64,000 bases of DNA from contig NZ_SJJZ01000001.1 in assembly GCF_004331345.1 (NCBI RefSeq), positions 2,604,001 through 2,668,000 of the forward strand, read 5' to 3'. The notes below the pieces were generated by a model. That model did no database searches, was not told the origin of the DNA, and saw only the letters and a list, made by a program, of their open reading frames with translations. The stretch comes from Kribbella soli (lineage in GTDB: Bacteria; Actinomycetota; Actinomycetes; Propionibacteriales; Kribbellaceae). Shown one piece after another: positions 15,587-24,151 of this stretch. Within the stretch, counting starts at the first letter, position 1; every line of letters begins with the position of its first letter. Both the position numbers and the translations under genes were made by a program.

Positions 15587-15961
15587 GATTTAAGCGCACG
15601 GGAGTTCGTCGCGGACTTCTTCGAATCGTTCACCCGGGAGGTGGTCGCAGGCGGTGACGCCGAAGCGGTCGTGGACCGGTATTACACGCCTGACATCGAG
15701 CAGATCGCCGACGGCATCACGCTCGATCGGCAGCGGTTGATCGACCACCTCCGACCGGTGCGGAAGAACGTGGTCTCCTGCTCGTACGACGTGCACGAGG
15801 CGATCCGCACGAGCGACCGGGTCGCTGCGCGGTTCACGATCCACGCGGAGCTGCGGCGCGGGCGGAAGATCGCGACCGAGGTGTACCTGTTCGGTGAGTT
15901 GGCGCCGGACGGCCGAATGCGCCGTACGACGCAGGCGACCCGCGACGTGAGTGCGCCATGA
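15581..15961 (+). CDS. SnoaL-like NTF2-fold protein
   Basis: A 126-aa protein with an NTF2-like pattern: REFVADFFESFTREVVAGGD, VVDRYYTPDIEQIADGITLD, RFTIHAELRRGRKIATEVYL. It probably binds or transforms a small hydrophobic molecule. ATG 15581 lies within a palindrome that the TetR protein would occupy. Its stop overlaps the start of the CopZ-like gene (ATGA at 15958-15961), so the two are coupled. Confidence 0.8.
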   Translation: MSDLSAREFVADFFESFTREVVAGGDAEAVVDRYYTPDIEQIADGITLDRQRLIDHLRPVRKNVVSCSYDVHEAIRTSDRVAARFTIHAELRRGRKIATEVYLFGELAPDGRMRRTTQATRDVSAP

Positions 15962-16158
15962 CAACGTTCCGGGTGCTGGGTATGACTTGCAGCCACTGCG
16001 TTGGATTCGTGACCGAAGAGCTCGAGACGTTGCCCGGCGTCGAATCGGTGCGAGTGGATCTGCCGACGGGAATGGTTGCCTTGGTCACCGATCGATGGAT
16101 CGACCCAGCCGCGATCCGCACTGCAGTTGAGGCGGCCGGCTACGAGGTCGAGGCGTGA
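15958..16158 (+). CDS. CopZ-like heavy-metal-associated (HMA) protein
   Basis: A 66-aa metallochaperone-like domain with the copper-binding motif GMTCSHC (residues 8-14) and the usual beta-alpha-beta pattern ending AAGYEVEA. Such proteins carry Cu(I) to P-type ATPases or regulators; no such ATPase is in the window. It is translated in an ATGA overlap with the SnoaL-like gene, an unusual partner. Confidence 0.85.
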   Translation: MTTFRVLGMTCSHCVGFVTEELETLPGVESVRVDLPTGMVALVTDRWIDPAAIRTAVEAAGYEVEA

Positions 16159-16169
16159 TGGGGGCGCGG

Positions 16170-16709
16170 TCAAACTGAGCGGCGGTAGATGACCAGCACA
16201 ACGCCGCTTGGGAACAACCTGCAGTCACTCAACGTCAATGACTGCGGCGAGTCGGCGGGGAACAGACGACGACCGGTTCCGACGACGGTGGGGTAGACGA
16301 AGAGCCGAAACTCGTCGACTAGGTCAGCCGCGATCAGTTGGTGGGTGATGGCGATGCTGCCCGTGCAGACGATTTCGCCGCCAGTGTCGTCCTTCAGGCG
16401 GCGTACGTCGTCCAGACTGCGCAGGACCGTGGTCGGCTCCCAGGCTGGCTCTTGCAGAGTCGAGCTCACGACGTACTTCTGGACCTGGTTCAGGTACGCC
16501 GCGATGCCGGTCGGGTCGTCCGTCTGGGCGGGCCAGTAGCCGCGCATCTCCTCGAACGTGACGCGACCGGTCAGGAACGCATCCGCTCGCGTCATCTGCT
16601 CGCGCAGCGCGTCGAGTACGGCCGGTCCGCCGTCGGCAGGTCCGAACCAGTCACCGGCTTCGATTACGCCGTCGACGGTGATGTTCTGGGTGACGATCAG
16701 GTCGCGCAT
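16170..16709 (-). CDS. RibD C-terminal/dihydrofolate-reductase-like protein
   Basis: A 179-aa protein from ATG 16709, with AGGAG seven bases upstream (the frame opens at 16733). The fold markers are MRDLIVTQNITVDGVIE, VTFEEMRGYWP, IVCTGSIAITHQLIAADLVD and LFVYPTVVGTGRRLF. Members reduce small molecules with NADPH, and most are uncharacterised. A distant paralogue is at 55573. It faces away from the CopZ gene and follows Tex at a distance. Confidence 0.85.
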   Translation of the reverse strand: MRDLIVTQNITVDGVIEAGDWFGPADGGPAVLDALREQMTRADAFLTGRVTFEEMRGYWPAQTDDPTGIAAYLNQVQKYVVSSTLQEPAWEPTTVLRSLDDVRRLKDDTGGEIVCTGSIAITHQLIAADLVDEFRLFVYPTVVGTGRRLFPADSPQSLTLSDCRLFPSGVVLVIYRRSV

Positions 16710-16767
16710 CAGGCTTCTCCTCGCTGGATTCACCCGGTACGTCGGAGCCGATCGTCACCCCTCGACG

Positions 16768-19269
16768 TCAGCGGACGGTGAAGCCGGCCTTGCGGAAGGC
16801 GTCGGCGAGAGAGGTCTCGTCCATCGGGGTCTCGGGCTGGTTGCCACGACCACCGGATCCCCGGTTGCCGCCACGACCACCCTGACCACCCGAGCCACCA
16901 GACCCACGCCCCTGACCGCCCTGACCACCGGACCCGCCCGACCCACGGCCCTGACCGCCTGGTCCACCGGCCCCACGCCCCCGACCGCCACCTTGGCCGC
17001 CGCCTTGACCCCCACCTTGGCCGCCACCTTGACCACGGCCCTGGCCGCCGCCCTGGCTGCGTCCGCCCTGGCCGCCCGCCTGGCGTCCGCCTGAGCCGAG
17101 TTCGTCGTCCAGGCGCAGCGTGAGCGAGATCCGCTGGCGCGGGATGTCGACCTCGAGCACCTTCACCATCACGATGTCGCCCGGCTTGACCACCTCGCGC
17201 GGGTCCTTCACGAAGTTCTTCGACAGCGCCGACACGTGCGCCAGCCCGTCCTGGTGCACACCGATGTCGATGAACGCACCGAACGCGGCCACGTTCGTGA
17301 CCTGTCCCTCCAGCTTCATCCCCGGCTTCAGGTCCGCGATCTTGTCCACACCCTCGGCGAACACCGCGGTCTTGAAGGCCGGCCGCGGGTCCCGGCCCGG
17401 CTTCTCCAGTTCGGCCAGGATGTCGGTGACCGTCGGCAGACCGAACATGTCGTCGACGAAGTCCGCCGCCTTGAGCCGCTTCAGCTCCGCCGACCCGATC
17501 AGCGCCTTCACGTCCGAACCGGTCGCGTCGAGGATCCGCCGTACGACGGGGTAGGACTCCGGGTGCACGCTGGACGCGTCGAGCGGGTCGTCGCCTTCGG
17601 GGATCCGGAGGAACCCGGCCGCCTGCTCGAACGCCTTCGGGCCGAGGCGTGCCACGTCCTTCAGCGCCGTACGCGACGTGAACGGGCCGTTGACGTCGCG
17701 GTGCTGGACGATGTTGTCCGCCAGGCCGGGCGTGATACCGGAGACCCGGGTGAGCAGCGGCGCGGACGCCGTGTTCAGGTCGACGCCGACCGCGTTCACG
17801 CAGTCCTCGACGACCGCGTCGAGCGAGCGGGACAGGGAGTTCTCCGGCAGGTCGTGCTGGTACTGGCCGACGCCGATCGACTTCGGGTCGATCTTCACCA
17901 GCTCTGCCAGCGGGTCCTGCAGCCGACGCGCGATCGAGACCGCGCCGCGCAGCGAGACGTCCATCCCGGGCAGCTCCTGGGACGCGAACGCCGACGCGGA
18001 GTAGACGGACGCGCCGGCCTCGGACACGACGGCCTTGGTGAGCTTGAGCTCCGGGTGCTTGGCGATCAGCTCGGCCGCCAGCTTGTCGGTCTCGCGCGAC
18101 GCCGTACCGTTGCCGATAGCAATCAGTTGCACGTTGTGCGCGGCCGCCAGCGCGGCCAGGGTGGCGATCGACTTGTCCCACTGGTTCTGCGGGACGTGCG
18201 GATAGATCACGCCGGTGTTGACGACCTTGCCGGTCGCGTCCACGACGGCGACCTTCACGCCGGTACGGAAGCCCGGGTCGAGGCCCATCGTGGCGCGGGT
18301 GCCGGCCGGGGCGGCCAGCAGCAGGTCGCGCAGGTTGGCCGCGAACACCCGGATCGCCTCGTCCTCGGCGACCTGCCGCAACCGCATCCGCAGGTCGATG
18401 CCGAGGTGCACCAGGATCTTCGTCCGCCACGCCCAGCGGACCGTCTCCACGAGCCACTTGTCGGCCGGGCGGCCCTGGTTGTCCACGCCGACCTTGCGGG
18501 CGATGGTGGTCTCGTACTCCGTCGGTCCGTCCGCCTCGACGCCCGCGGGCAGGGGCTCGATGGTGATCGTCAGCACGTCTTCCTTCTCGCCGCGGAACAG
18601 CGCGAGGATCCGGTGCGACGGCATCTTCGTGAACGGCTCGTCGAACTCGAAGTAGTCCGAGAACTTCGCGCCGTCGGTCTCCTTGCCCTCGCGGACGGCG
18701 GACGCCAGCCGGCCCTGCTCCCAGAGTCGCTCCCGCAGCTCACCGATCAGGTCGGCGTCCTCGGCGAAGCGCTCGACGAGGATCGCCCGGGCGCCGTCGA
18801 GCGCGGCCTGCGGGTCGGGGACCTCGGCGTTCACGAACACCGCGGCGGCGGCGATCGGCTCGACGTCCGGGTCGGCCATCAGCCCGTCGGCGAGCGGCTC
18901 GAGGCCGTTCTCGCGGGCGATCATCGCCTTGGTACGGCGCTTCGGCTTGAACGGGAGGTAGATGTCCTCGAGTCGCGACTTGGTGTCGGCCGCCAGGATC
19001 GACGCCTTCAGCGCGTCGTCGAGCTTGCCCTGGCTCTCGATCGAGTCGAGCACCGTCTGCCGGCGCTCCTCGAGCTCCCGCAGGTACCGCAGGCGCTCCT
19101 CGAGGGTGCGCAGCTGGGCGTCGTCCAGCATCCCGGTGACCTCTTTGCGGTACCGCGCGATGAACGGGACCGTCGACCCCTCGTCCAGCAGCGCCACCGC
19201 TGCCCGCACCTGGTTCTCACCGACCTCCAGTTCGCCGGCGATCCGCTGCTCGATCGACTGCACCACCAC
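16768..19269 (-). CDS. tex: Tex-family S1 RNA-binding transcription accessory protein
   Basis: An 833-aa cytosolic nucleic-acid-binding protein. GTG 19269, the first of three consecutive GTG codons, has AGAGGGGA seven bases upstream. Order: N-terminal helical domain ([20 protein letters not shown]), YqgF-like fold ([20 protein letters not shown]), helix-hairpin-helix ([20 protein letters not shown]), and an S1 domain ([20 protein letters not shown]) ending near residue 690. An unusually long tail of about 110 residues follows, made of GGQGR/GGQGG repeats, before the terminal [19 protein letters not shown]. The tail could bind RNA or drive condensates (inference). Tex itself is a conserved, generally non-essential transcription/RNA factor. 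Confidence 0.93.
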   Translation of the reverse strand: MVVQSIEQRIAGELEVGENQVRAAVALLDEGSTVPFIARYRKEVTGMLDDAQLRTLEERLRYLRELEERRQTVLDSIESQGKLDDALKASILAADTKSRLEDIYLPFKPKRRTKAMIARENGLEPLADGLMADPDVEPIAAAAVFVNAEVPDPQAALDGARAILVERFAEDADLIGELRERLWEQGRLASAVREGKETDGAKFSDYFEFDEPFTKMPSHRILALFRGEKEDVLTITIEPLPAGVEADGPTEYETTIARKVGVDNQGRPADKWLVETVRWAWRTKILVHLGIDLRMRLRQVAEDEAIRVFAANLRDLLLAAPAGTRATMGLDPGFRTGVKVAVVDATGKVVNTGVIYPHVPQNQWDKSIATLAALAAAHNVQLIAIGNGTASRETDKLAAELIAKHPELKLTKAVVSEAGASVYSASAFASQELPGMDVSLRGAVSIARRLQDPLAELVKIDPKSIGVGQYQHDLPENSLSRSLDAVVEDCVNAVGVDLNTASAPLLTRVSGITPGLADNIVQHRDVNGPFTSRTALKDVARLGPKAFEQAAGFLRIPEGDDPLDASSVHPESYPVVRRILDATGSDVKALIGSAELKRLKAADFVDDMFGLPTVTDILAELEKPGRDPRPAFKTAVFAEGVDKIADLKPGMKLEGQVTNVAAFGAFIDIGVHQDGLAHVSALSKNFVKDPREVVKPGDIVMVKVLEVDIPRQRISLTLRLDDELGSGGRQAGGQGGRSQGGGQGRGQGGGQGGGQGGGQGGGRGRGAGGPGGQGRGSGGSGGQGGQGRGSGGSGGQGGRGGNRGSGGRGNQPETPMDETSLADAFRKAGFTVR

Positions 19270-19373
19270 GTCCGATTCCCCTCTACCGACAACACCCGGC
19301 GAGCGTTCTGCCACCCTGCCGGACCCACATCCTTCCCCATCCCGCCCTCACTCCGAAACTCGATCCCCCACCC

Positions 19374-19382
19374 TGTGGACAA
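19374..19382. promoter_or_regulatory. single DnaA-box-like 9-mer upstream of tex
   Basis: TGTGGACAA is the complement of TTGTCCACA, the actinobacterial DnaA box. A single box has little weight alone; it is noted because a palindromic pair lies at 49256. Confidence 0.35.
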
Positions 19383-19394
19383 CCGCAGTACGGC

Positions 19395-19429
19395 GAACTC
19401 CCCGCGGCCGGTGTGGTCGCGGGGAGTTC
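19395..19429 (-). terminator. terminator downstream of the DHA2 exporter
   Basis: GAACTCCCCGCG (19395-19406) pairs perfectly with CGCGGGGAGTTC (19418-19429) around an 11-base loop, 10 bp beyond the exporter stop at 19440. It separates the exporter from tex. Confidence 0.8.
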
Positions 19430-19439
19430 GGTTGGTGCG

Positions 19440-20927
19440 TCAGGCGGCTTCGCAGACGAGTTCTTCGTCCTCGGAGACGGTGTCGGCGGGCTGCTTGGCG
19501 GGGCGCATCACGGTGACGGCGATGGCTACCGCGGCAGCGACGATCAGGGCGGCGATGGCGAAGGACAGGTGGTAGCCGTCGGTCAGGGCGTCCAGAGCGG
19601 GCTTGGTGTCGGCGACCGAGGCGGTGCGGGTCGCGGACAGGGTCGCCAGGACGGCCAGGCCGAGGGCGGCGCCGACCTCACCCATGGTGCCGATGAGGCC
19701 GGAAGCCAGACCGGCGTCCTCGGGCTTCACGTCCGACATCGACAGGCCCATCAGAGCCGGGAAGCAGATACCGCCGCCCAGACCCAGCAGCAACAGCACC
19801 GGCAGGACGTGGACGACGTAGCTGCCACCGACCGGAGCCTGCGTGAACAGGGCCAGTCCGACGACGATCAGGGACAGTCCGACGATCAGCGGGCGGCGCG
19901 GGCCGAAGCGCATCACGAGCTTCTCGGAGTACTTCACCGACAGCAGCCCCATCACCACGGTGGTCGGCAGGAACGCCAGTCCGATCTCCAGAGCGTCGTA
20001 CCCGAGCACCCGCTGCAGGTACAGCGAGCCGAGGAAGAAGATGCCGAACATCCCGGAGGCAGACAGTGCCTGGATCAGGTTCGCGCCGGTCAGGGTGCGG
20101 GAGCGGAAGATCCGCAGCGGTACCAGCGGGTTCGCGGCGGTCGCCTCGCGGACGATGAATCCGGCCAGCAGCACCAGCGTCACCGCAGTCAGCACCAGAG
20201 TCCGCGGTGCGGTCCAGCCGAGCTCAGCAGCCGGCTTCACGATCGTGAACACGCCGACCATGAGCGCTGCGGTGATCAGCACCGCACCCGGTACGTCGGT
20301 GCCCTTGCCGATCCCCAGGCCCTTGTCCTTCTCGATCAGCTTCACGGCCAGTACGACGGTCAGCACGCCGATCGGGAGGTTCACGAAGAAGATCCAGTGC
20401 CAGCTGATCGCCTGCGTCAGGACGCCGCCTGCCAGCAGGCCGATCGACCCACCGGCGGACGCGACGAACGCGTACATGCCGATCGCCTTGGCCTGCTCCC
20501 GCGGCTCGGGGAACAGCGTCACGATCATGCCCAGGATCACTGCGGAGGTCAGTGCGCCGCCAACACCCTGGACGAACCGGGCGATGACCAGCACCTCCTG
20601 CGAACCGGCCAGACCGCAGAGCACAGAGGCGGCGGTGAAAACGACCAGACCGGCGACGAAGACGTTCCGCCGACCGAGGAGGTCGCCGAGCCGGCCGGCC
20701 AGCAGCAGGAGGCCGCCGAACGCGATCAGGTACGCGTTCACCACCCACGCGAGGGAGGAGCTCGTGAAGCCCAGGTCGTCCTGAATGGCCGGCAGGGCTA
20801 CGTTCACCACGGTCACGTCGAGCACGATCATCAACATGCCCGCGCAGAGGGTGTAGAGCGCCAGCCAGCGCGAGCGGCCGCCCTGCGCAGCCGGCGCAGT
20901 CGCCAGGGTGTCGGTCGTCGCGTACAT
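19440..20927 (-). CDS. DHA2-family MFS drug exporter
   Basis: A 495-aa 14-helix exporter (EmrB/QacA type). AAGGAGACCGGA precedes ATG 20927. Motifs: MLMIVLDVTVVNVALPAIQ (motif D1), GRLGDLLGRRNVF (motif A), IARFVQGVGGA (motif B) and GGSIGLLAGGVL (motif C-like). The C-terminal tail is acidic (VSEDEELVCEAA). Proton-coupled efflux of drugs or metabolites is the usual role; the substrate is unknown. It has its own terminator. Confidence 0.9.
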   Translation of the reverse strand: MYATTDTLATAPAAQGGRSRWLALYTLCAGMLMIVLDVTVVNVALPAIQDDLGFTSSSLAWVVNAYLIAFGGLLLLAGRLGDLLGRRNVFVAGLVVFTAASVLCGLAGSQEVLVIARFVQGVGGALTSAVILGMIVTLFPEPREQAKAIGMYAFVASAGGSIGLLAGGVLTQAISWHWIFFVNLPIGVLTVVLAVKLIEKDKGLGIGKGTDVPGAVLITAALMVGVFTIVKPAAELGWTAPRTLVLTAVTLVLLAGFIVREATAANPLVPLRIFRSRTLTGANLIQALSASGMFGIFFLGSLYLQRVLGYDALEIGLAFLPTTVVMGLLSVKYSEKLVMRFGPRRPLIVGLSLIVVGLALFTQAPVGGSYVVHVLPVLLLLGLGGGICFPALMGLSMSDVKPEDAGLASGLIGTMGEVGAALGLAVLATLSATRTASVADTKPALDALTDGYHLSFAIAALIVAAAVAIAVTVMRPAKQPADTVSEDEELVCEAA

Positions 20928-20986
20928 TCCGGTCTCCTTGCAGTTCGTTGTAGTGGCCTTACACCTCTACGTCGAACCAGGAGCGG

Positions 20987-21604
20987 TCAGATTGACACGT
21001 CTTCAGAAGTTTTTTCGCGAGGCGGCCGAGACAGCCTGTACGCCGTGAGCGCCGGGACCAGTCCGGAGCCGACAAGGAGCAGTGTCGGCACCACCGACGC
21101 CAGCGCGAACCAGGTGAGCAGTACGACGACTCCACCGGCCACCGGGAGCGGTCGACGCAGCAGGAACAGGTTGGCGGACCGGAACAGCGACTTGACCGTG
21201 GAGGTCTCCGGCGCCGCGGGCAGGATCGCCAGACCGCTCAGGTACAGCCCGAGGATCATTCCGGTGAGCGGGACCAGGACGGCGAGCGCGAAGAACCGCA
21301 CCGGACCGTCCGCGTTCGCCCAGAACGAGAGGCCGAAGGCCAGCATCACTCCGCCGACCCACAGACCGAACGCGGGCAGCCAGAACTGCTTCATCGCCCA
21401 GCGGAACTCCTGGAAGAACCGCCGCATCAGCTTCGGCTTCTCCTGGCTGATCGCGTCCGGCAGCACCCGCTGCATCGCGAACGCGGCCGGGAACAGCGTC
21501 AGGATGCCCAGGCTGATCACCACGAAGACCAGTTGCAGCATCAGCAGGTCGCCGACGACCGCGAGCTTCGTCAGCACGCTGCTCGTCCGGTTGGCCTTCT
21601 CCAC
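20987..21604 (-). CDS. YesL/DUF624-family membrane protein
   Basis: A 205-aa protein with about five membrane segments. GTG 21604 has GAGGAGACGATC upstream; the open frame to 21904 is a shadow of the divergent regulator. The DUF624 pattern (LTKLAVVGDLLMLQLVFVVI, LFPAAFAMQRVLPD) matches YesL proteins, which accompany complex-carbohydrate ABC uptake genes in other bacteria. Here it is divergent from the DeoR/LacI-type regulator and next to a sugar ABC operon, and it shares the operator at 21641. Confidence 0.85.
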   Translation of the reverse strand: MEKANRTSSVLTKLAVVGDLLMLQLVFVVISLGILTLFPAAFAMQRVLPDAISQEKPKLMRRFFQEFRWAMKQFWLPAFGLWVGGVMLAFGLSFWANADGPVRFFALAVLVPLTGMILGLYLSGLAILPAAPETSTVKSLFRSANLFLLRRPLPVAGGVVVLLTWFALASVVPTLLLVGSGLVPALTAYRLSRPPREKTSEDVSI

Positions 21605-21640
21605 CGATCGTCTCCTCGTTCCGTACGGGCGGGTCCTGAT

Positions 21641-21655
21641 CGTATGATCACGAAC
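21641..21655. promoter_or_regulatory. operator site 1 of the sugar regulator
   Basis: CGTATGATCACGAAC lies between the divergent YesL-like (21604) and regulator (21681) genes. The reverse complement of the site at 22764-22781 contains CGAATGATCACATTC, which matches at 11 of 15 positions including the core ATGATCAC. Confidence 0.7.
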
Positions 21656-21680
21656 AATCACGGAGAGACCAGGGGGCTGC

Positions 21681-22763
21681 ATGCTTGCACAGGAGCGCCA
21701 CGAGCTGATCCTGCGTAGCCTGCGCCGGCACGGGCGGCTCCGGGTGGCCGACCTGGTCGCCGAGCTGGGCGTCTCCGCGATCACAGTACGCCGGGACCTG
21801 GCCGAACTGGACTCAGCCGGCCTGCTCCGCCGGGTGCACGGCGGCGCGATCGGCACCGGGACCGCCGACCAGGGGACGCACGGGAGCCGCCTGACGATCG
21901 GCATCGTCGTCCCGAGCGCGACGTCGTACTACTCCGACGTGATCCGCGGCGCCGAGGCGATGGCGGACCGGTACGGCGCGCGCCTGGTCCTCGGCGTCTC
22001 CGGGTACGACGTGACGACCGAGCGCGAGCGGCTCGACAAGGTCCTGGGGATCGGGGTCGCCGGGCTGATGATCAGCACCGCACTCGGGGACGGCGACGCG
22101 GACCGGCTGGACACGCGGCTGGACGACATCGACGTACCGGTGGTGCTGATGGAGCGCGCGTTCGGGTTCCCGCAGGTGGGCCGCGAGTACGACCACGTCC
22201 GGACAGATCACGCGTACGGCGCGATGCTGGCGCTGCGGCACTTCGTGGCGCTCGGGCATCGCCGGATCGCGATCAACCTGCAGGCCACGGTCACGGCGTA
22301 CTGGCTGCGCCGGGGCATCGAGTCGGCCGCGAAGGCGCTCGGCGTCGAAGTGTTCCTGTCGCCGGTCGACCTGCCGATGCGCGGCGACGATCCGGGCGCG
22401 GTGGCGCAGCTGGACGCGTTCCTCGCCGAGTGTGAGTCGTTCGGCAGTCGCGCCGTACTCGTCCACTCGGACGAACACGGCGCCCGCCTGGTCGAACGGG
22501 CGATGGAGCTCGGCCTCCGCGTACCCGAGGACCTGGCCGTCATCGCCTACAACGACGTCACCGCCGCGCTGGCCGTCGTACCGCTCACCGCGGTCTGCCC
22601 GCCGCGTCGTGCGCTCGGCGAAACCGCCTGCGACCTGTTGCTCCGCAAACTCCAGTCGCCGTCGATGCCCGTCCAGCACCTCAGCCTGCTTCCCACGCTC
22701 AACATCCGCACCTCCTGCGGGACCGCCACGACGGAACAGAATCTCGCCGTGTTCCGGTTCTGA
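21681..22763 (+). CDS. transcriptional regulator: DeoR-type HTH fused to LacI-type sugar-binding domain
   Basis: A 360-aa regulator. Residues 1-57 are a DeoR winged helix (LAQERHELILRSLRRHGRLR, RVADLVAELGVSAITVRRDL), not the LacI headpiece. Residues about 70-350 are a periplasmic-binding-protein-like sensor (TIGIVVPSATSYYSDVIRGA, LRHFVALGHRRIAINL, VPEDLAVIAYNDVTAALAVV). The ligand should be a sugar carried by the downstream ABC system. Operator-like sites on each side suggest control of itself, the YesL-like gene and the ABC operon. Confidence 0.88.
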   Translation: MLAQERHELILRSLRRHGRLRVADLVAELGVSAITVRRDLAELDSAGLLRRVHGGAIGTGTADQGTHGSRLTIGIVVPSATSYYSDVIRGAEAMADRYGARLVLGVSGYDVTTERERLDKVLGIGVAGLMISTALGDGDADRLDTRLDDIDVPVVLMERAFGFPQVGREYDHVRTDHAYGAMLALRHFVALGHRRIAINLQATVTAYWLRRGIESAAKALGVEVFLSPVDLPMRGDDPGAVAQLDAFLAECESFGSRAVLVHSDEHGARLVERAMELGLRVPEDLAVIAYNDVTAALAVVPLTAVCPPRRALGETACDLLLRKLQSPSMPVQHLSLLPTLNIRTSCGTATTEQNLAVFRF

Positions 22764-22781
22764 TCGAATGTGATCATTCGA
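22764..22781. promoter_or_regulatory. operator site 2, upstream of the sugar ABC operon
   Basis: TCGAATG-TGAT-CATTCGA has perfect 7-bp arms and begins on the base after the regulator stop codon. It lies 11 bp upstream of the -35 box at 22793 and resembles the site at 21641. Confidence 0.75.
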
Positions 22782-22792
22782 GCGCCGAGGTA

Positions 22793-22820
22793 TTGACGAG
22801 GAAAGCCCTTTCCCATACTT
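22793..22820 (+). promoter_or_regulatory. promoter of the sugar ABC operon
   Basis: TTGACG (22793-22798) and ATACTT (22815-22820) are 16 bp apart, about 57 bp before the GTG at 22877. The operator at 22764-22781 is immediately upstream. Confidence 0.6.
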
Positions 22821-22876
22821 TCGCTGCACTTGGGGTCGCGGGCCCCGGCTGAACAAGTCAGCGAAGGAGTTCCCCT

Positions 22877-24151
22877 GTGAGACGTGGAGTGGGACTGACC
22901 CTGCTGGCCGCAGCGCTCAGCGTGCTGGTCAGCAGTTGTGGCAACGGGGTGATCGAGAAGAGCACCGACGGCGTGCCGCCGGCCGAGGCGACCGGGACCT
23001 TGCGGGTGCTGCTCCCGTCGTTCCCGCCCAGTACCAAGGGCAAGGAGGCGTTCCAGAAGGTCGTCGACGACTTCCACAAGACCTATCCGAAGATGAAGGT
23101 CGAGCCGGACTTCGCGACGTACAAGAACCTGAACGAGAAGATGTCCACCTCGATCGCCGCGGGTATCCCGTACGACGTGATGGTCACCGGCGTCGGCTGG
23201 GTCCAGCCGTTCGCGTCGAAGAACATCTTCGAGGACCTCGGCAAGTACGGCGTGACGCCGGACGTCATCAAGGAGAAGAGCACCCCCGCGCTGATCCCGG
23301 CGGTGACGTACGACAAGAAGCTGTACGCGTACCCGCTGATCGCGGACGCCCGTGCGGTCGCGCTGCGCAAGAGTGCCTTCCGCGAAGCCGGCCTGGACCC
23401 GTCGAAGCCGCCGAAGTCGCTCGCCGAGCTCAAGGTCGCGGCCGAGAAGCTGACCAAGCGGGACAAGAACGGCAACATCACCCGCAGCGGGTTCGACCTC
23501 GCCTCGGCGACCGGCTTCCGCCAGTCCTTCACCACCTTCCTGGCCTCGACCGGTACGCCGCTCTATGTCGGGGGCGAGCCGAACTTCGACAACAAGGCAG
23601 GCCTGGACACGCTGCTGTGGATCAAGTCGATGATCAACAACGTCCAGCCGTACGGCCAGACGAACGCCGCCCAGCAACCGCTCGTGCTCACTGGTGAGGC
23701 CGCGATGGGCATCGTCAACGGCGGCGTCGACTGCTCCGCCGACGGCATCGGGCAGAAGAACTGCGACGACCTGGAGTTCTTCCGCTTCGACAGTGGCAAG
23801 GAGATCGAGTACGTCGGCGGCGACCTGGCGTCGATCGGGTCGCGCAGCCGGCACAAGGACGCGGCCTGGGGATTCATCCAGACGCTGACCAAGCCGACCA
23901 CGCTGGACGCGATCGCCAAGCTGAACAAGAAGATCCCGGCCTACAAGGACGCGAGCAACTCGCCGCAGGCGAAGTCGAATCCGTTGAGCCAGTTCGTCGC
24001 CGACGGCCTGGTCTACGCGGTCAACGAGAACGAAGTTCCGTCCAACTGGCTCGAGATGCGCGGCAACTTCGACATCCAGCTCACCCAGGCGGTCCTTGGA
24101 CAAAAGGATCCCGCCAAGGTGCTGCACAACCTGGCAGGACAGTCGCGATGA
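22877..24151 (+). CDS. sugar ABC transporter substrate-binding lipoprotein
   Basis: A 424-aa extracellular solute-binding protein (family 1, MalE/UgpB type). GTG 22877 has GAAGGAGTT upstream. The signal peptide ends in a lipobox (SVLVSSC), so it is anchored to the membrane. The core pattern (TLRVLLPSFPPS, KMKVEPDFATYKNLNEKMST, GVGWVQPFASKNIFEDLGKY) fits oligosaccharide binders; the sugar is unknown. First gene of a three-gene operon, overlapping the next by ATGA. Confidence 0.92.
   Translation: MRRGVGLTLLAAALSVLVSSCGNGVIEKSTDGVPPAEATGTLRVLLPSFPPSTKGKEAFQKVVDDFHKTYPKMKVEPDFATYKNLNEKMSTSIAAGIPYDVMVTGVGWVQPFASKNIFEDLGKYGVTPDVIKEKSTPALIPAVTYDKKLYAYPLIADARAVALRKSAFREAGLDPSKPPKSLAELKVAAEKLTKRDKNGNITRSGFDLASATGFRQSFTTFLASTGTPLYVGGEPNFDNKAGLDTLLWIKSMINNVQPYGQTNAAQQPLVLTGEAAMGIVNGGVDCSADGIGQKNCDDLEFFRFDSGKEIEYVGGDLASIGSRSRHKDAAWGFIQTLTKPTTLDAIAKLNKKIPAYKDASNSPQAKSNPLSQFVADGLVYAVNENEVPSNWLEMRGNFDIQLTQAVLGQKDPAKVLHNLAGQSR

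Noticed and set aside
17236..19575. Plus-strand ORF of 779 codons opposite tex
   Set aside because: Its composition (Arg/Gly/Val/Leu-rich) and complete overlap with a well-conserved gene mark it as a high-GC antisense shadow; the same applies to 19413-21647.
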